Assembly: GCA_039881145.1 (NCBI GenBank)
Contig: JAYKKI010000015.1
Span: 25,780,001 to 25,844,000 of the forward strand
Length of the DNA: 64,000 nt
Direction of reading: 5' to 3'
Source of the DNA: Druceiella hillmani
Taxonomy: Eukaryota; Arthropoda; Insecta; Lepidoptera; Hepialidae
The notes beneath the pieces were generated by a model that was not told the DNA's origin, did not search any database, and saw nothing but the letters and a program-made list of their open reading frames with translations. The stretch's first letter is position 1, and the number at the start of each line of letters is the position of its first letter. Both the position numbers and the translations under genes were made by a program. Below are positions 60,356-64,000 of this stretch, in pieces.

Positions 60356-60440
60356 TTTTTTTTTTATATTTTCAACTTCATTGAGCAAATTAAAAGGTAC
60401 ATAAGACGGACTTATTGCCAAAAGACTGGTCAACCACAGA
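60356..60440 (-). mobile_element. Truncated SINE, tail only
   Basis: Reverse-strand relative of the SINE at 1903-2104. A T run (60356-60365) is followed by GGTACATAAGACGGACTTAT and a TTGCC...GTCAACCACAG end, matching GGATACATATGGCGGACTTA and TTGCT...GCCAACCACAA in the first copy. The tRNA-like head is missing, and the right arm of the tail stem-loop is lost. Confidence 0.75.
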
Positions 60441-60880
60441 TATATAACTTTTAACAATTAGTGACGTGGTGAAATGTAAGAGCTTGTGATTACAATATAA
60501 GCAAAAATACAATAATTATCAAACGATAATAATCATACTTGGTGTTTTATGTGCAACTGACTAAACAGACTCTGATGCTTTAATAGTTATATAGAAGTAA
60601 TTAAAGCGTACTAATTTAATCCTGAATCTTGCAAACTGAGGTGGGAATAAATATTATTCGAAATATAAATTATATTCGGGATAATATTGTAATGATAAAA
60701 TTAAATTTGAAATTAGAAATTATCAATTGAATTTTAACAGTAAACTTTAAATTAAAATGATTTTGTTGATGAATCTCAAATCGATTTTTTTGGGCCTCGA
60801 ACCAATGAATGGATAGCAAAATTGTAAAGACCTGTACTAATTAAGAGAATTCCCAATCCGCTAAATGAACAAAGCAAAAT
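60441..60880. other. Gene-free stretch
   Basis: Nothing recognised. Confidence 0.5.
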
Positions 60881-60884
60881 TTTT

Positions 60885-61160
60885 ATCGAGACCGGTACGG
60901 TGATTTTCCGAGGGGTCGAGGCGAGTTGGCCAGAGGGGAGCGATGTAAACAATATTAATGACTTGAATATTCATGAAGCGACCGTGTGAATGTGATTCCT
61001 GCTGATAATATGCGTTATTATAATTTAATGGATTACACCCTCGAGCGAATTATTATTGATGACTGCTATATGCTATTTGTGTGTTATTAAAACTTTAGGT
61101 CCGAATGATTCATTCGCGAAGTAGTTAAGTTTAATTTAATATCGTGTGCTTTTATTCCTG
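60885..61160. promoter_or_regulatory. Candidate non-coding regulatory block
   Basis: The first 120 bp are GC-richer (GACCGGTACGG, GGGGTCGAGGCGAG, GGCCAGAGGGG), followed by densely packed factor-like words. These are GATGTAAACAATATT (forkhead-like), GAATATTCATGAA (POU-like), ATTTAATGGATTACACC (Bicoid/Otx-like GGATTA) and several TAATTTA/TTATTG homeodomain cores. Stops in all frames argue against coding. An enhancer of a developmental gene is a plausible inference, not shown. Confidence 0.3.
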
Positions 61161-61161
61161 T

Positions 61162-61544
61162 TATGATATATGAATTTATTAGCGACACTATTATTGGCTA
61201 TTAAATAAATATCCATAGAGTATAAAAGATTATCTTGGTAATGACGTGAGTCGTAGGTATTAATTCATATTTAATTTGATGCCATTCCATTAAATCAAGC
61301 AGTTATAATGTCAAGTACCCAGACAAACATTTTGATAATTTTTGATACGAAAACGCTTGACTGTGTAATTATTCTAGGGCATATATTTACACCAACCGCC
61401 GCAAAAATCACAAAGTATTCCAGATGCTAATAGAAAATTATGCCATGGCTATCTCTCTAAATTGAAACTCTAATTGAGTTCATGTGCTCAAAATGTTATA
61501 AAAACAAACGCTATGAGAGGGCAATTGTAATAAATTAAGAACTA
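61162..61544. other. Gene-free stretch
   Basis: Nothing recognised. Confidence 0.5.
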
Positions 61545-61545
61545 A

Positions 61546-61761
<216 letters not shown>

Positions 61762-61764
61762 TTA

Positions 61765-62618
61765 TTTATAAATTTATAATACCTCAACTAACTAGGTCTA
61801 CCAAACAATGATGATTGTTTCTTTAGTGGGGCAACTTTAAATTAATTATAATTTTTAATGGCGGATAATACTCACGTTTCATGTCAATATCCGTGTATAT
61901 AGTAAAATATATGCATATTAAAATATTCATAATAAGCAATTGAGGGAAAGAAGGATAAATTGCATTAAATAAATTTAAATTTTTCTGTCTGGGTTTCTGG
62001 ATGCATTACATAAAAAATATTTACAAAAGTCGATGACCTTATTTAATTAACTGCATGACATACAGTAAAGGTAATACTTTATTTATAGCGTAAAATATAG
62101 TAAAGATATAAGACTTGGAATGATAATAATAGAACCTGTTCAAAGTTTATATTGACCCATTAATTAAATAGTTTTAGCGCATGAAGGGAGTCCATCTTCA
62201 CCATGTCCCGTTACAGGTGGGTAAGCGACGTAGGTATTAAAACTATAGCGGCTCCAATATTTTTCATTTGCCATTCTCATTGATATAATTATTCATTTGT
62301 TGTATTAAGATCATAATGAAGTGGCAAACAGTAAAGTCATAGAAATTTTGCCATTTGATCACGCAGAAGCAGCAACATTTTTAAGTCTCTAAAATTTAAA
62401 TAATCTTGATATTTTTTTGTGGTATATGTGATATTATTTATATCTAATATTGACTTTTTTTTTTATGTTACTTATAAAATTACGTATGCCAGTATTAACA
62501 TGTAAAAATAAGATTTTTCACAAAAAAATTGTCGACATGTTAAAAAGTTAACAAATAATTATTTAACCGACTAATGAAAACAATTAAAAGGGTTTAAAGG
62601 TACAGTTTACATTCTATT
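61765..62618. other. Gene-free stretch
   Basis: Nothing recognised. Confidence 0.5.
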
Positions 62619-62638
62619 TTGCCTAAAACAGAGACCAG

Positions 62639-62719
62639 AGTCATGAAAGAAACCACAGCACAAAAAAGAGGCCACAGTCATGAAGAAACCACAGTCCAAA
62701 AAAGAGTCCACAATCATGG
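62639..62719. repeat. 36-37-bp tandem repeat
   Basis: AGTCATGAAAGAAACCACAG followed by CACAAAAAAGAGGCCAC (62639-62675), then a 36-bp copy (62676-62711) and the start of a third. It falls in a 61-codon plus-strand frame (62619-62804), where unequal unit length breaks any repeat register. Treated as non-coding. Confidence 0.8.
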
Positions 62720-62940
62720 TGTATTTTGGAAAAGTATTATGAATTATAGGCAGCTAGCCTTACGGTCTGGGACTTGCCCTCTCACATTATCCCTTGAAGG
62801 CTAGACAGTTAGCATTTATTTAAATGCATATTTCTTATCAAATGCTACATTTCATATCTCGCGTAAGGTCTTTTCTTAGTACTGTCCAATTTCGAATTAA
62901 CGTCTTGCGTAATTATTATTAAGCGTAATATAAACGAGCA

Positions 62941-63095
62941 TATGCAGGTATATGTGCGCTTGTGTGTGTTTGCGTGTGTGTGTGTGTGATCTTGCGTAGC
63001 ACGCGTGTGCGTGCATTTGTGTACCCGTGTTCACGTATTTGTCTGTATACGTATGCGCGTGCGCACGTTTTTATGTGTGTGCATGTGTGTGATTG
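62941..63095. repeat. Degenerate GT/GC alternating tract
   Basis: Long purine-pyrimidine alternation (GTGTGTG, GCGTGTGCGTGC, GTATGCGCGTGCGCACG). Looks like an old (TG)n microsatellite with CpG steps. Such tracts favour left-handed DNA. Confidence 0.8.
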
Positions 63096-63099
63096 TTTT

Positions 63100-64000
63100 G
63101 CAGGTTATGAAGTATTTAATGTGTGATGTAGAAAAAATCACCTCACATAACTTCTCATATTTAAAAAAATACGAATCGCAGTACATGTACTATTTGTCAT
63201 AAAAATTACAATTTTGCGTTGTCACTAATCAGTAAATTAAACATAATACTATTTAAAATATTCTTCAGTAACACGAGTAACTAAATTTGTTGAAATATCA
63301 GCACTTGAACTAGTGCCAAATTAGTCTTTTTTTATCTTTCTTCAGCAATATATTCAAAAACAAATATCGATTCTTTTTTTATTTTAAACGTTGTTTTTAT
63401 AAAACCCCCGCAATATTATAAAAACGAAATTATAAAGAACGGGAAGTTGCGTTTGGCTGTGCATGTCTCAAAATTTAGAAATATTAAGAAATGAGAATTC
63501 TGTAAAAAAATTAAAAATATGTTACTAAATTTAATGTACACATCATATAAATATAAGAAATATTTAATTAGGTAATTGGGGTAATTGTCGTGTGATTCCT
63601 GTGTAAATTTTAAAGTGCATATACACTGCTTAAATCTGTGAATGTCTGAATTAAATATGTTGCTGGTAACATTAAAATTAATGGCAATTTCCTCAAAATT
63701 ATGATTTGCGTAAAAATAATAGGTACGAATATTTGATTTTTAATGAACCAAAACGGTATTTTGTTGCATTATATTAATTCGAATAACAAACGAATAATCA
63801 TGACGGGAACCATCGAATACTCGTGATATGAAAATTCGTTACAACCATTTACTGAAAACGTCTTGTCAAGAGATAATTTACTGTTGGTTGCTCGAAGGGG
63901 TTATTTATACTTTTGTCTTCATAATGTCTTGCTTGTTTCAAGGTCCAAACACATTATTTCACAAGGTTTCGGTAATTTCAAAAGGTGCGCTTTATTGTTA
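63100..64000. other. Gene-free AT-rich end of the window
   Basis: No gene, repeat or motif cluster recognised up to the window edge. Confidence 0.5.

Noticed and set aside
62619..62804. 61-codon frame with a repeated Lys/His-rich peptide
   Set aside because: The peptide repeat comes from a 36-37-bp tandem DNA repeat with changing unit length; no sign of selection on protein.

Overview
The window looks like intergenic or intronic DNA from an insect nuclear genome, most likely a lepidopteran. It is very AT-rich by eye and has no operons, no bacterial ribosome-binding sites and no host coding exon that I could recognise. The pointer to Lepidoptera is a tRNA-derived SINE with a tail resembling common butterfly and moth SINEs, plus four copies of an arthropod-type repeat ending in a GGTACGGAACCCTAAAA hairpin. 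Both are recalled from general knowledge and not searched here. Nearly all short open frames are chance frames, TA-repeat frames or shadows of decayed transposons.

Layout from left to right. Positions 1490-2290 hold the 3' end of a Jockey/CR1-like LINE, split by a reverse-strand SINE. Around 8.7-9.1 kb is a GC-richer, motif-rich block that may be regulatory. A dispersed repeat lies at 10.4-10.9 kb. At 15.6-17.0 kb, about four diverged units of roughly 120 bp are flanked by two homologous blocks. Another diverged array with a 110-114 bp period is at 21.1-21.55 kb. A complete but dead piggyBac-like element fills 24173-26494, with TTAA duplications, terminal inverted repeats and all three catalytic Asp codons. 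An RTE-like LINE remnant follows at 28.2-29.2 kb. A hairpin of about 90 nt (30116-30205), a 34-bp minisatellite (31.9-32.1 kb) and a long foldback sequence (32796-33023) come next. Two more dispersed repeats are at 37.7-38.5 kb, and the middle of a Jockey-like LINE protein is at 39.5-40.1 kb.

The second half holds a decayed P-element/THAP9-like transposase (about 46.9-47.9 kb). It also holds a second, unrelated piggyBac-like element (53180-55788), again with TTAA sites and the catalytic triad, and a truncated second SINE copy (60.36-60.44 kb). A GC-richer, homeodomain/forkhead-motif-rich block lies at 60.9-61.16 kb. Eight long TA microsatellites are scattered through the window.

No set of genes works together here. 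The content is a graveyard of several transposon classes, simple and complex repeats, and a few better-balanced non-coding blocks that could be host regulatory DNA. No novel protein system was found. The best leads are the 30.1-kb hairpin, the 32.8-kb foldback, the nested 15.6-17.0-kb repeat and the paired transposon fossils.
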